Shown: one piece after another, positions 44,094 through 53,453 of the stretch
Numbering within the stretch: position 1 is the first letter of the stretch
Layout: every line of letters starts with the position of its first letter
Assembly: GCA_020829485.1 (NCBI GenBank)
Contig: JAIVFU010000012.1
Coordinates: 53,413-117,412, forward strand
DNA: 64,000 nucleotides
Direction: 5' to 3'
From: Nostoc sp. CHAB 5834
GTDB taxonomy: Bacteria > Cyanobacteriota > Cyanobacteriia > Cyanobacteriales > Nostocaceae
Notes under the pieces: generated by a model
Seen by the model: the letters and a program-made list of their open reading frames with translations, nothing else
Databases searched by the model: none
Told to the model about the DNA's origin: nothing
Program-made: the position numbers and the translations under genes

Positions 44094-45713
44094 ATGAATA
44101 CAGCGGTGATACCAACAGAACAAGCGCCCCAAATATTAGAAAATTTTGGGAGACTTGATCGCCAATTAATTGTAATTCTGGACTTCGGCTCTCAATATTC
44201 TGAGTTGATTGCCCGTCGCATCCGCGAGACTCAAGTATACTCGGAAGTTTTGTCTTATCGCACTACTTCTGAACAATTGCGCCAACTCAATCCTAAAGGA
44301 ATCATTCTCTCTGGTGGGCCGAGTTCGGTTTATGGTGATAACGCTCCCCATTGTGACCCAGAAATCTGGAATTTGGGAATACCCGTTTTGGGTGTTTGCT
44401 ATGGGATGCAGCTAATGGTAAACCAACTCGGTGGGGAAGTGGCAAAGGCTGACCGAGGTGAGTACGGCAAAGCCTCATTATATATTGATGATCCCACGGA
44501 TTTGCTCACTAATGTTGAAGATGGTACTACGATGTGGATGAGTCATGGAGACTCAGTTATCCAAATGCCATCAGGGTTTGAATTGCTGGCACATACAGAA
44601 AATACTCCTTGTGCTGCGATCGCCAACCACGAAAAGAAACTTTATGGCGTTCAATTCCATCCAGAGGTGGTGCATTCGGTTGGCGGCATAGCATTAATCC
44701 GTAATTTTGTCTATCATATCTGCGATTGCGAACCCACTTGGACAACAGCAGCTTTTGTCGAAGAGGCAATTCGGGAAATTCGCGCCAGAGTTGGTGAAAA
44801 GCGGGTGCTGTTGGCGTTGTCTGGTGGGGTGGATTCTTCTACTCTGGCCTTCTTGCTGTATAAAGCCATTGGGGATCAACTGACTTGCGTATTTATCGAT
44901 CAAGGCTTTATGCGAAAGTATGAGCCAGAGCGATTAGTAAAGCTGTTCCAAGAGCAGTTTCACATTCCTGTAGAGTATGTTAATGCTCGCGATCGGTTTT
45001 TAGCTAAAGTTGCTGATATCACAGATCCTGAAGAAAAACGCCGCCGCATCGGACACGAATTTATTGCTGTATTTGAAGAAACATCCAAACGCCTTGGCCA
45101 CTTTGACTATCTGGCTCAAGGGACTCTTTATCCAGATGTGATCGAATCTGCTGACACCAACGTTGATCCCCAAACTGGTGAGCGGGTAGCGGTGAAAATT
45201 AAGAGCCATCACAATGTTGGCGGTTTACCCAAAGACCTAAGATTTAAATTGGTTGAACCACTGCGGAAACTATTCAAAGATGAAGTCCGCAAAGTTGGGC
45301 GTTCCATTGGTTTACCAGAAGAAATTGTCCAACGGCAACCTTTTCCTGGGCCTGGTTTGGCAATTCGCATTTTGGGGGAAGTCACATCTGAGCGGTTAAA
45401 CATTTTGCGCGATGCAGATTTGATTGTCCGGCAAGAAATTAACCAACGCGGCATGTATCATGATTTTTGGCAAGCGTTTGCGGTATTGCTGCCAATTCGT
45501 AGTGTTGGCGTTATGGGAGATCAACGCACTTACGCTTACCCCATCGTTTTGCGGATTGTTACCAGTGAAGATGGCATGACTGCTGATTGGGCAAGAGTGC
45601 CTTACGATGTCCTGGAAGTGATTTCCACTCGGATTGTGAATGAGGTGAAAGGGGTGAATCGGGTGGTTTATGACATCACCTCCAAGCCGCCTGGAACCAT
45701 TGAATGGGAGTAA
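44094..45713 (+). CDS. guaA: GMP synthase (glutamine-hydrolysing)
   Basis: 539 residues. N-terminal class I glutamine amidotransferase (about 28-215): [28 protein letters not shown], catalytic Cys in [11 protein letters not shown], His-x-Glu in VQFHPEV. ATP-pyrophosphatase domain: [32 protein letters not shown]-terminal dimerisation domain: [29 protein letters not shown]. It converts XMP to GMP. Monocistronic; the 430 bp downstream are repeats and no gene. Confidence 0.98.
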   Translation: MNTAVIPTEQAPQILENFGRLDRQLIVILDFGSQYSELIARRIRETQVYSEVLSYRTTSEQLRQLNPKGIILSGGPSSVYGDNAPHCDPEIWNLGIPVLGVCYGMQLMVNQLGGEVAKADRGEYGKASLYIDDPTDLLTNVEDGTTMWMSHGDSVIQMPSGFELLAHTENTPCAAIANHEKKLYGVQFHPEVVHSVGGIALIRNFVYHICDCEPTWTTAAFVEEAIREIRARVGEKRVLLALSGGVDSSTLAFLLYKAIGDQLTCVFIDQGFMRKYEPERLVKLFQEQFHIPVEYVNARDRFLAKVADITDPEEKRRRIGHEFIAVFEETSKRLGHFDYLAQGTLYPDVIESADTNVDPQTGERVAVKIKSHHNVGGLPKDLRFKLVEPLRKLFKDEVRKVGRSIGLPEEIVQRQPFPGPGLAIRILGEVTSERLNILRDADLIVRQEINQRGMYHDFWQAFAVLLPIRSVGVMGDQRTYAYPIVLRIVTSEDGMTADWARVPYDVLEVISTRIVNEVKGVNRVVYDITSKPPGTIEWE

Positions 45714-46078
45714 CCAAGTTTTGAGTTGACTTAGCTCAGAAACTCATCACCGAATTTGAGATTTTAAATTGATGCGTTACGGATTTCATCCTAACGCATC
45801 CTACACTACCTAATTTTGTTCAAAAATAAAATAGGAATCTTATAGCAATAAAACAGTCAGAAATTACCAAGATTATTCTTGAACTCCAACTATTGGTAAA
45901 AGTTAATTAAAATTTCAATACTACATAATTTTATCCTGTCAATAATTATAAATGCCAGCGAATAATTAACCATCAATTAGATGGTAGTTGGACGACTTGA
46001 GTTTTTTCTAAGAAAAGAGGCGCGATCGCAGTAAAATTACCAATGATGTGATTAATAAGAAAAAAACAAGCATCTCAT
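45714..46078. other. Intergenic region with a short palindrome
   Basis: GATGCGTTACGGATTTCATC / CTAACGCATC (about 45770-45800) is a dispersed hairpin of the same type as 706-778. The remainder has no gene or recognisable signal. Confidence 0.4.
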
Positions 46079-46171
46079 TAGACATCTCCGAAAACTCATG
46101 TAGAGACGTTGCATTGCAACGTCTCTACATGAGTTTCAGGTAAGGCATAATTAATTTCTGGAGATGTCTAT
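46079..46171. mobile_element. Family G MITE (TAGACATCTCC ends)
   Basis: About 92 bp; left TTAGACATCTCCGAAAACTC, right GAGTTTCAGG...TTTCTGGAGATGTCTATTA, inverted. Its centre is a near-perfect 35-bp palindrome (CATGTAGAGACGTTGCA .. TGCAACGTCTCTACATG). The right end contributes the upstream ATG that would be used by a longer response-regulator frame. Confidence 0.7.
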
Positions 46172-46211
46172 TAGAAATAACTTTCATGCGATCAACATTA
46201 ATGGAGATGTT

Positions 46212-46628
46212 ATGGAACCTGCTCTGCCCCTTGCTGGCTTAAACATCCTCGTAGTTGATGATGATGACGATAGCCGCTTTTACATTACTACCGTGTTGGA
46301 AGCTGATGGAGCCACCGTCATGGCAGTTTCATCGGCAGAGGTAGCATTGAAAGTATTACCTGAGTTGCAACCAGAAGTTTTGATTTGTGATATTGCTATG
46401 CCTGGTGAAGATGGCTACACTCTCATTCGCAAGATCCGGGCGCTGAAGTCTGATATTTGGGGAAAACTCCCCGCTATAGCTTTAACTGCTTATGGCGATA
46501 CCGAGTATCGTAGCCGCGCTCTGGAAGCGGGCTTTCAGTCTCATGTGGCAAAACCAGTTGACCCAGGAGAACTAGTTGCGATCGTCGCTAATTTGGTTGC
46601 TTCTTATAAGATAGGACTTACGCAATAA
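46212..46628 (+). CDS. CheY-like single-domain response regulator
   Basis: About 138 residues from the ATG at 46212, preferred because GGAG stands 5 bases upstream and the family opening MEPALPLAGLNILVVDDDDDSRFYI follows; the frame start at 46164 lies inside a MITE end. Receiver domain: acidic DDDDD cluster, phospho-acceptor Asp in VLICDIAMPGEDG, conserved Thr/Ala in IALTAYGD, Lys in VAKPVDPGEL. It has no output domain. The last codons and the stop (KIGLTQ, TAA) come from the family B element starting at 46613, so its C-terminus was rewritten by that insertion. A histidine-kinase partner is not adjacent. Confidence 0.9.
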   Translation: MEPALPLAGLNILVVDDDDDSRFYITTVLEADGATVMAVSSAEVALKVLPELQPEVLICDIAMPGEDGYTLIRKIRALKSDIWGKLPAIALTAYGDTEYRSRALEAGFQSHVAKPVDPGELVAIVANLVASYKIGLTQ

Positions 46629-46746
46629 CTCTCTGAAACTCTTATTCCTTTGTGACAGCAGTCGCTCATGGGGGAAACCCCCAAGACCGCGCTGCCTCTC
46701 CTTTGCGCCTTTGCGGTTCGTTTTTCCATTATTTTGCGTAAGTCCT
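46613..46746. mobile_element. Family B MITE, 134-bp copy 1
   Basis: Perfect 13-bp inverted ends AGGACTTACGCAA / TTGCGTAAGTCCT. It is almost identical over the full 134 bp to the copy at 60750-60883 (one T/C difference noticed in CTCTTATTCC versus CTCTCATTCC). The interior has GGGGGAAACCCCC and CGCTGCCTCTCCTTTGCGCC. Confidence 0.95.
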
Positions 46747-47030
46747 GTAAGAGTTAACGCAAAGATGCAGTCAGAAAGAGGAAAAGGGGCAGTTCTTGCT
46801 GAGAGCAGGGGGGAAATCCCCATAAATAAATTTAGTTGCTCTGAAACTTGGACGTATTAAATATGCGCTACGCATCTCGAAATAAATATTTTTACTTTTG
46901 GCGTAAATAAATTTATTTGCTCTGAAACCCTTGTGCAGGGGTAATTCCACTATCTTTCCCCCTGCTCCCCTGCCTCTTTGGTCATTTGTGGGTCATTAAA
47001 TGAATAGGGCGTGATTTTGAATTGCTTAGA
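46747..47030. other. Non-coding spacer between the response regulator and the CDF gene
   Basis: Two copies of a phrase ending TAAATAAATTTA.TTGCTCTGAAAC (about 46818 and 46907) flank an AT-rich core. No gene. Confidence 0.4.
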
Positions 47031-47936
47031 TTACTTCGTTCCAGCTTCAAAGCTAATTTGCTCAGACTTATAGGCTGGTGGCTCGACGTGAATTAAAATC
47101 CTGACTGGACGGAACCGTTCTTCTAATCGGCTTTCTACTTCTTCGGTGATGTGGTGAGCGGTTTCTACGTCTGGTGCATCTACTATTAAATGCATTTCGA
47201 TGAAGACTTGACGACCAAGAACACCGCGAGAAGCAATATCATGACAGTTGATTACACCTGGAACAGAAGCAGCGATCGCATGAATTGCTTCTGGTGCGAT
47301 CGCCATTTGATCCACTAACCAAGGCAAATTCTCTTTTAAAACTGACCACCCACTCCAAAATACCAACAAAGCGACAGGAAAAGATAACACCAAATCCATC
47401 CATTGATAACCTAGCCAAACTCCGATCAAACCGGCAATTACAGAGATTGTCACCCAAATATCGCTCATAGTATGTGTAGCGTCAGCTATAAGAATTGAGC
47501 TACCTACCCGCCTACCCACACTACGTTCGTAAAACGCTACAAAAATATTCACACCCAGCACAATTAGTAATAACCACAACTCAGGTGGCGATATTCTCAC
47601 AGGTTCACCACCACCTTTGAGAATTCGTTCGATTGCTCCTTGCAAAATTTCAAAACAGGCTATTCCTAAAAATGAGGCAATTCCTAGAGCGCCCACAGCT
47701 TCAAACTTGCTGTGTCCGTAGGGATGTTCGCGATCGGGTTGTGGAGAAGAAAATTTACTTGCAATTAATCCCAAAACGTTATTCGCGCTATCTGTCACAC
47801 TATGCAAGGCATCAGCTAGCAAACTCAAAGAACCTGTCCAGTAACCCACAAGTGCTTTCAATGCCAGTACAAACAGGTTGAGCAGCAGGGTAATAATTAA
47901 AACCTTTCGCACTTCGGCGCGGTTATCGTAAATCAT
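47031..47936 (-). CDS. Cation diffusion facilitator (CDF) metal transporter
   Basis: 301 residues. Six-helix CDF core with both metal-site motifs: LLADALHSVTDSANNVLGL (H-x-x-x-D) in the second helix and LIADATHTMSDIWVTISVI in the fifth. The C-terminal cytoplasmic metal-sensing domain contains ...CHDIASRGVLGRQVFIEMHLIVDAPDVETAHHITEEVE... and RILIHVEPP. It exports divalent metals such as Zn2+, Fe2+ or Mn2+ using the proton gradient; the exact ion is not readable. The HP(Y/F)GHSKFEAVG signature is normal. Monocistronic. Confidence 0.93.
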   Translation of the reverse strand: MIYDNRAEVRKVLIITLLLNLFVLALKALVGYWTGSLSLLADALHSVTDSANNVLGLIASKFSSPQPDREHPYGHSKFEAVGALGIASFLGIACFEILQGAIERILKGGGEPVRISPPELWLLLIVLGVNIFVAFYERSVGRRVGSSILIADATHTMSDIWVTISVIAGLIGVWLGYQWMDLVLSFPVALLVFWSGWSVLKENLPWLVDQMAIAPEAIHAIAASVPGVINCHDIASRGVLGRQVFIEMHLIVDAPDVETAHHITEEVESRLEERFRPVRILIHVEPPAYKSEQISFEAGTK

Positions 47937-48354
47937 AGATAATTTATCACATCAAGTTCTATGACTTTTAATGTATAACTCAAAACATAAATAAACACAA
48001 ATTAAATGTATCAAAGTCTTACGCAGTAAAAATTAAGTCTCTCTATAGGCTCTATCTTTTATCCCATTTTGTTGAGATTATTTATAACTAACAACAGCTA
48101 CAAGCTTTATATGTATTAATAATACATCTACAGATAACAGCATATTTTTAGCATTAATACTAGAAATATTTTAATTAATTTTGCTATTCATACATCCACT
48201 AAGTTCAGACCGAATTGTATTCAAAAAGATGATGACGACCGTGAGTAAGTACAGCTTACTCACGATAACTACTTAGCAAAATTAGTTTTATTTCGTACCT
48301 TTAACCACCAGCGAAATCGAAAAACATTTACAGGCTTTGGGATAATAAGTAAAC
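47937..48354. other. Intergenic, no feature recognised
   Basis: AT-rich, low information. A weak inverted pair GAGTAAGTACAGCTTACTCACG near 48243-48264 (GTGAGTAAG/CTTACTCAC) may be a terminator or operator. Otherwise nothing. Confidence 0.4.
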
Positions 48355-48657
48355 CTAGTAGTCTGCCAAGGCAACAATGCTTGGTGAATCAGTTCGTAGT
48401 AAGGACTTTAGTCCTCGGCTTGAGCCGCTATCTACGAGACGCACTCGCGTCTCGCCACTGGTGCAAACCTGAAAATTGATGGCGGTTTCGCAGCCTGATT
48501 CAGCAACCACAGCAAAACCAAGAAAAGTGCGATTATGCAAATCTGTCTGGCGACGATCCCAGCGCCAAGTCTGAAGCGTATTCTCGAAAAATTGGGGTTC
48601 GCCACCGTCGCTCTCCGCGGCTTCGTCTCTTTTTCCGTTAATATTAGTACTTATCAA
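48355..48657 (-). CDS. Doubtful 100-codon gene, tail made of repeat
   Basis: Uses a TTG start. The middle (ENTLQTWRWDRRQTDLHNRTFLGFAVVAESGCETAINFQV) has ordinary protein composition, but the last about 35 residues are translated from a dispersed repeat (AAGGACTTTAGTCCT and GAGACGCACTCGCGTCTC palindromes, 48400-48460). It may be a truncated real gene or chance. It is divergent from the next gene by only 20 bases. Confidence 0.3.
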   Translation of the reverse strand: MISTNINGKRDEAAESDGGEPQFFENTLQTWRWDRRQTDLHNRTFLGFAVVAESGCETAINFQVCTSGETRVRLVDSGSSRGLKSLLRTDSPSIVALADY

Positions 48658-48677
48658 GAAGTTTTAATAAAAAAGAT

Positions 48678-49031
48678 ATGTCTTCAATTCCTCTAACCTT
48701 GAACCTAATTGAAGGTTCTGTCTCCTTCAGTTTTTCACCCCAAGCAGCACGAGAATTAAAAGCAGCAACAGATCAATTGATGGAGCGCCTGAAAGCTGTC
48801 GCCGCTAAACCCACTCCTGGCGGTGGTAAAGTAACTCCCCAGCCTCCCCTGGAATATCGTTATACGGGTGAAGTATTTTTAGAAATTTTCTGTAATCCTA
48901 ATATTTGGCCAACACCCTTCGCAGCCAAAGTTTTGCTGACTGTCCGCAATGTCAACATCCGCTTGACTACTGAAGCTGAACTTACTCGCATCATTGAAGA
49001 CATTAATAATTACTTAGAGCAATTAGGATAA
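48678..49031 (+). CDS. Conserved-looking small protein, unknown function
   Basis: 117 residues from an ATG. Predominantly alpha/beta: LTLNLIEGSVSFSFSPQAARELKAATDQLMERLKAVAAKP, a proline-rich linker TPGGGKVTPQPPLEYR, then FLEIFCNPNIWPTPFAAKVLLTVRNVNIRLTTEAELTRIIEDINNYLEQLG. The regular helix pattern and two-part layout suggest a real gene. I do not recognise the family. No membrane segment or signal peptide. Confidence 0.65.
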   Translation: MSSIPLTLNLIEGSVSFSFSPQAARELKAATDQLMERLKAVAAKPTPGGGKVTPQPPLEYRYTGEVFLEIFCNPNIWPTPFAAKVLLTVRNVNIRLTTEAELTRIIEDINNYLEQLG

Positions 49032-49643
49032 TAGTTATTTTCGATATTTATAGAAAATACTATACAAATTTTGGATTTTGCGAAAATTGAGCCAGTTGCT
49101 TGCAGAGGTTCTCACTGGTGTCGGTTAGCCCGACTTAGCAAACTTTTCAGGCGTTGCTGATTGCGGTATGAAAACGATTGTGCGTTACGGTGAAAATCCT
49201 TGTAAAGACGTAAAATTTTACGTCTCTACATCCAAATTCATACCTCCATTCAGCAACGCCACTTTTCAATACTACTTTTGGCTTTGAACAGCAAGTAGAC
49301 TATCGCTTCCCTGAAGTAAGCGATGCAATGAATTGCTAGTCAAAAGTGAGGTTCCTAAATTTACCTATTAGATAAATCTAGGAACCTCACAGAATCTACC
49401 TACTAGACTCAAGCTGTAGCACCAGATATACACAATAAATTGTTCTGATAGCTTCTTTAACTTGAAAAGTTGTATAAATTCAGACTCCAATGCTTCTAAG
49501 TTAATGAAAAACGCAAGATTCTATATGGGGCAATGCTCATCAAAAACCAGAGATTATCCCCCAGATTGGGCATCAAATCCTTGATAGTGCCATCCACATA
49601 TCGAAAATGAATCCCCAATCCCAAATTTGAAATCAAACATTGA
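49032..49643. other. 612-bp intergenic region with one MITE
   Basis: Besides the family F element at 49150-49260, no gene is visible. GAGGTTCCTA and its inverse TAGGAACCTC (about 49350-49388) form a possible hairpin with AAATTTACCTATTAGATAAAT between. Confidence 0.45.
49150..49260. mobile_element. Family F MITE (GGCGTTGCTGA ends)
   Basis: 111 bp; left GGCGTTGCTGATTGCGGTAT, right ATACCTCCATTCAGCAACGCC, inverted, with flanking CTTTTCA / CACTTTTC phrases. The centre holds GTAAAGACGTAAAATTTTAC / GTCTCTAC. Confidence 0.7.
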
Positions 49644-49880
49644 TTAGTCGTTGTCCCACTGTTCACGACCAATTAGGTCGCCAATGCGATCGCGTAACAA
49701 AAAGTCACATTTCTCTAATTCACATTCAACGCAAACCCACTCTCTCGCTGGAATGTATTGGCAAAGGGTATATATTGGCTGTTGTCGGCTAATCATTCCC
49801 TTTTGCACCAGGCGGCGTGCTTCGTCTTGAATCAAATCGAGAGAGTAGTAATTTATAGAAGGCACCGTATTCACACTCAT
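49644..49880 (-). CDS. DUF4327 family protein
   Basis: 78 residues. The pattern YSLDLIQDEARRLVQKGMISRQQPIYTLCQYIPAREWVCVECELEKCDFLLRDRIGDLIGREQW, with three cysteines in the CQYIPAREWVCVECELEKC segment, matches the DUF4327 family of small cyanobacterial proteins as I recall. The C-terminal DLIGREQWDND is characteristic. Function unknown; the Cys cluster could bind a metal. Single gene with an ATG start. Confidence 0.8.
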   Translation of the reverse strand: MSVNTVPSINYYSLDLIQDEARRLVQKGMISRQQPIYTLCQYIPAREWVCVECELEKCDFLLRDRIGDLIGREQWDND

Positions 49881-50488
49881 GTTTTTTACTCACAAATTAA
49901 CACTTACGATAGTGTTCCCGTTAAAAGTTAGGAACAAAGATTACAGAAATTAGACTTGTGGCTAGGATTTTGTAGTTTGCTATACGGAACTATTTTTATT
50001 TTGACGCTACATCTCCTGGAATTATCTCAAGATATGTTAAGAAAGTCAACGAATCCTGACATTTTTCCAAAATCCGCTTTACAAAAAAAATTCCGAGTAG
50101 TTAACTTAACCTGCTATAGCGGCTGTATGGTTTTTATGCAACAAGTCTGAAAGTCTTGCCATTACTGTATTTAGGCAAGATTTGGCGGTTGTCCAGAGGT
50201 TCAGGGCGCGTAGGCGTAACCCGCCGCAGGCATCACTTACATATCAAATAATCACCTTAAAGCCGGATTTAGAACTGCTGGTACTTATCTAAGGGTAAAC
50301 AACACAAGAATATTTGTCAGATACTAGGGTATAAAGTGTTGCAAAACATAACGGCTAAAGTACACTACGAAGGCTTTTACCCCAGCATCTGTTAACAATT
50401 TCTTAAATATAACCGTAATTACTTGGTTAATTTGAGTACTAGTATTACACAGTTTTCTTTGGATAAACATCTGTAGAAGGTTGGAGTA
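49881..50488. other. Non-coding region
   Basis: AT-rich. A 64-codon plus frame at 49956 and minus frames at 50324/50445 lack conserved features and run into the family C element, so they are not called. CGTAGGCGTAACCCGCCGCAGG at 50209 is a dispersed repeat phrase. Confidence 0.4.
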
Positions 50489-50587
50489 AGGGACTTGCAA
50501 ATAAAACAATATCCAATTGCAGGGGAAGCAGAATCTGATAGTTGTATTGGATGCAAGAATTAGATAATTTAATTTTTGGAGTTCCCT
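50489..50587. mobile_element. Family C MITE
   Basis: 99 bp; left AGGGACTTGCAAATAAAACAA, right TAATTTTTGGAGTTCCCT, inverted. The interior differs from the other copies, so only the ends define the family. Confidence 0.7.
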
Positions 50588-50691
50588 TAATAGGATTTCT
50601 CTTAAAGGCAACTACAAATAGGCAGCAGGGGTAGAGGCAAAGAGGAATAGTAGAGGACGAAAGCCAAGGCAAACAAGAAGCGTATATATGC

Positions 50692-50848
50692 CAATACAGT
50701 TCAGTTAAGCATTTCTTTATTCTCTCAGTGCCGCGCCAGTTGCTTCAAGTCGGGGAACCCGCCCAACGCACTGGCTTCTCTGCGTCTCTGTGGTTCGTAA
50801 AAAAAATTGACTTTGACAAAGAGTTTTAGCCTTAACCCAAGCGTATTG
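50692..50848. mobile_element. Family D MITE carrying the short repeat also found in the Uma2 gene
   Basis: 157 bp; left CAATACAGTTCAGTTAAG, right CTTAACCCAAGCGTATTG. Inside, GCGCCAGTTGCTTCAAGTCG then GGGAACCCGCCCAACGCACTGG (50735-50778) is the same short dispersed repeat that sits in frame in the Uma2-like gene, in inverse orientation. So this is one repeat nested in another. Confidence 0.75.
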
Positions 50849-50982
50849 GTATATATGCAACTAGCGATCGCTGAAGTAGATTATGGTCATATTAAAACAG
50901 ACGCGATTTGGTCACGTCTGTAAATTGTTTGGCGGATTTGCTGAGATTAATTGTTCTGAAGTTACATTGTTATTTCAGTTAC

Positions 50983-51402
50983 TCATTCATCAGATGATTC
51001 ATCATCTTGATCGTTGCTGTCTTCTACTGCTACTAGATTTTCTGGGGGACGCTGATGGTTAAGTTGGTTTAGTAGTGCCAGTACCTTATTACCGCGTTCT
51101 ATGGAGCGATCTTCGAGAAATAGCACTTCTGGTGTCCGACGTAGCCTTACCCGCGCCCCAAGTTCACTGCGGACGTAACCTGTAGCCGATTTTAAGCCTG
51201 CCATTGTTTCTGCTTTAGCTTCATCTGTACCATAGATACTGACGTAGATTTTGGCGTGTTGGAGATCGCCGGAAACATCAACATCAGTAACACTTACCAT
51301 TCCTGTACCCACACGGTCATCCTTGATGCCGTTGAGCAGCATTTGGCTAACTTCCCGTTTGATCAATTCAGCAACGCGGGAAACCCGGCGATTTGTAGCC
51401 AT
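50983..51402 (-). CDS. rbfA: Ribosome-binding factor A
   Basis: 139 residues. Typical Rbf[56 protein letters not shown], the type II KH fold, [36 protein letters not shown], and an acidic tail. It helps mature the 16S rRNA 5' end on the 30S subunit, especially in the cold. It lies 123 bases downstream of the DUF751 gene on the same strand, an association common in cyanobacteria. Confidence 0.95.
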   Translation of the reverse strand: MATNRRVSRVAELIKREVSQMLLNGIKDDRVGTGMVSVTDVDVSGDLQHAKIYVSIYGTDEAKAETMAGLKSATGYVRSELGARVRLRRTPEVLFLEDRSIERGNKVLALLNQLNHQRPPENLVAVEDSNDQDDESSDE

Positions 51403-51525
51403 AAAAATTTCGCCTCCTCACAGAGGTTGTACAACAAAAATACATGTAAGTTAAGTAGACAGTACTTAGCGCGAGCAACGCCAAAAGCAACCGTCTGTAG
51501 GGCACAGCCCCGATATAGCGCTAGT

Positions 51526-51732
51526 CTAGATTGGACTTAAGCCCAGCATTGCCCGTAGGGTGAGAGTAAGGAAGACTAGGCTGCTCACAAAGAAACCCAA
51601 GATAGCGATTAAGGTGACTGGGCGCTTCAACAATGGCACTAACGGCGCAAAGGTGTTCAGAAACAAGCCTAAGACGATACTAATTAAGTACCGGGGGTAG
51701 CGAAAGACGTTATCCCAAAATCCGTCAAACAT
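51526..51732 (-). CDS. DUF751 (Ycf33-like) membrane protein
   Basis: 68 residues. MFDGFWDNVFRYPRYLISIVLGLFLNTFAPLVPLLKRPVTLIAILGFFVSSLVFLTLTLRAMLGL matches DUF751, related to the plastid-encoded Ycf33, with two membrane segments. The FWDNVFRYPRY signature is diagnostic. Role unknown. First gene of a probable two-gene operon with rbfA. Confidence 0.88.
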   Translation of the reverse strand: MFDGFWDNVFRYPRYLISIVLGLFLNTFAPLVPLLKRPVTLIAILGFFVSSLVFLTLTLRAMLGLSPI

Positions 51733-51896
51733 CTGAATGTAAACTGCCTTGTTATATACTTACGTTTGTTTTGATATGCTTTATCTACTCAATTGTAATC
51801 TATGCGGGTGGGAAATTAGCAGTTAATATAAAATATGCTCCGTCGGCTATATTGGCTTTATTTAGTCACGATTATTTTCAGTTAAATCGCAAGTAA

Positions 51897-52754
51897 ATGG
51901 TAATTCAAATCCCCAAGGAAACTAGCCCGCGTCCATTTTTGAAGTGGGCAGGGGGTAAAAGTAGGTTGATACAGCAATATATTCCTTATTTTCCCAAAAG
52001 TTATAAAAATTACTATGAGCCATTCTTGGGTGGTGGTGCTGTTTTTTTCTATCTCCAACCAAGTACAGCAGTTTTAACTGATATTAATGCCGAATTAATT
52101 AACACTTATTGTTGTGTTAGAGATCATGTTGAGGAATTAATTTCTCTATTGAAGGAGCATAAAATTCGACATGATAAAGATTATTACTATAGTATACGAA
52201 ACTACTCTGGTGGAACTGATATAGAAAAAGCTGCTCGGATAATTTATCTTAATAAGACTTGTTTTAATGGTCTTTATCGAGTCAACTCACAGGGTAAATT
52301 TAATGTGCCTTTAGGCAAATATGAAAACCCGAATATTTGTTCTGAGGTTTTATTAAAAGCAGCCTCAGAAGCGCTTTCTCATGCAGAAATTAAACAAGCT
52401 AATTTTACAGAAGTCTTAAATCATGCAAATAGCAGTGATGACTTTGTATTTTTTGACCCGCCCTACCATCCTATCAGCGACACTAGCTATTTTACTGCTT
52501 ATAGCCAGAATTGTTTTAGTAAAAAAGACCAAGAACTTTTGAGAGATACTTGTGCAGAGTTAGCAAGTCGTGGTGTCAAAGTTATGGTATGTAATTCTGA
52601 TAGCGAATTTATTCAAAAAATTTATACTGATATTAATTTTGAAACATATAAAATTAAAGCAGCCCGATCAATTAACTCAAACATCAAAAATAGAGGGATG
52701 ATTGGGGAATTACTAATTACATCTTTTAAAGATTTTTATTTGCCCAAGCAATGA
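51897..52754 (+). CDS. Dam-family DNA adenine-N6 methyltransferase
   Basis: 285 residues. Signatures of the D12 class: RPFLKWAGGKSRLI, YYEPFLGGGAVFF (SAM motif), the target-recognition middle (YLNKTCFNGLYRVNSQGKFNVPLG), and the catalytic DPPY in FVFFDPPYHPIS. The sequence resembles DpnM/Dam type enzymes that modify adenine, often in GATC. It is tail-to-tail with the nuclease-like gene, overlapping 29 bases, so the two may be a restriction-modification pair. The recognition sequence cannot be read. The host carries many GCGATCGC sites, which contain GATC. Confidence 0.9.
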   Translation: MVIQIPKETSPRPFLKWAGGKSRLIQQYIPYFPKSYKNYYEPFLGGGAVFFYLQPSTAVLTDINAELINTYCCVRDHVEELISLLKEHKIRHDKDYYYSIRNYSGGTDIEKAARIIYLNKTCFNGLYRVNSQGKFNVPLGKYENPNICSEVLLKAASEALSHAEIKQANFTEVLNHANSSDDFVFFDPPYHPISDTSYFTAYSQNCFSKKDQELLRDTCAELASRGVKVMVCNSDSEFIQKIYTDINFETYKIKAARSINSNIKNRGMIGELLITSFKDFYLPKQ

Positions 52755-53220
52755 ATCTGTCTAAACTATAAACTGCTAATAAATTATGGTTATCATTAAC
52801 TCTTGCTTTCAGCCATTTGCTTGCGCCTTCTCGCATACCTTCACCGCCTAAAATCACAATAGTTGGTGCAGGGTAATAGTTCTGGATATTCATATTCAAG
52901 TAAGGAAACTTTTCATCAACCGAACCGGGGCTTTCTTGCCATTTGCATTCAAAAATTAAACCAGATGGCATTGCAGGTGAGCCGACAACATAAAAATCAA
53001 CTTTCAGATCGGTATGATAAATTCCAGTTCCAATATAAATTTCTTTTCCATAACGCTTTGGCAATAAAGCAGCATTTAAAATAAATTCTTTTGAGACATA
53101 GTTCCCGACTTGAAAATAATTATGCCCAGTCAAAATTGCTTCTACATTTCTTTCTAAAATATTCCCAGCCTTATTTGCCCGTCCACCTTGAGTCAGAGCC
53201 ATCCTCAATCCCTCTGCCAA
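52726..53220 (-). CDS. PD-(D/E)XK nuclease-like protein, probable restriction endonuclease
   Basis: 164 residues. HTDLKVDFYVVGSPAMPSGLIFECKWQ fits the D...(E/D)xK nuclease core with Asp in KVDFY and E-C-K in LIFECKW. Before it are a helical N-terminus (GNILERNVEAILTGHNYFQVGN) and YGKEIYIGTGIYHTD. The C-terminus has TIVILGGEGMREGASKWLK and the closing helix SLDRFIAWANKN. It overlaps the 3' end of the methylase gene, convergent. I infer a type II restriction endonuclease; a genome-defence role is plausible but no homologue was checked. ATG or earlier start at 53220 uncertain. Confidence 0.6.
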   Translation of the reverse strand: MAEGLRMALTQGGRANKAGNILERNVEAILTGHNYFQVGNYVSKEFILNAALLPKRYGKEIYIGTGIYHTDLKVDFYVVGSPAMPSGLIFECKWQESPGSVDEKFPYLNMNIQNYYPAPTIVILGGEGMREGASKWLKARVNDNHNLLAVYSLDRFIAWANKNL

Positions 53221-53453
53221 AAGTCCTGCTTATTATAGGATTTCACAGAAGAAGTAACAAATGGTCAGTTGCTTAATATGAATTTTTGATTTTAACTAAA
53301 TAAGGTAGGATTAATAGGTAAAAAATCTGGACTATCTGGTACTTTTGTACTAAGTAAATACAAATGTATTAATAATTTGGCTCGACAAGCAGTTACTAAT
53401 TGAGATAATAGTTAAAAGAATATACTTTTTCGTTGTCTCAAAAACCAAGTATT

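Noticed and set aside
49956..50611. Three short frames at 49956, 50324 and 50445
   Set aside because: They include MITE sequence or lack conserved features.
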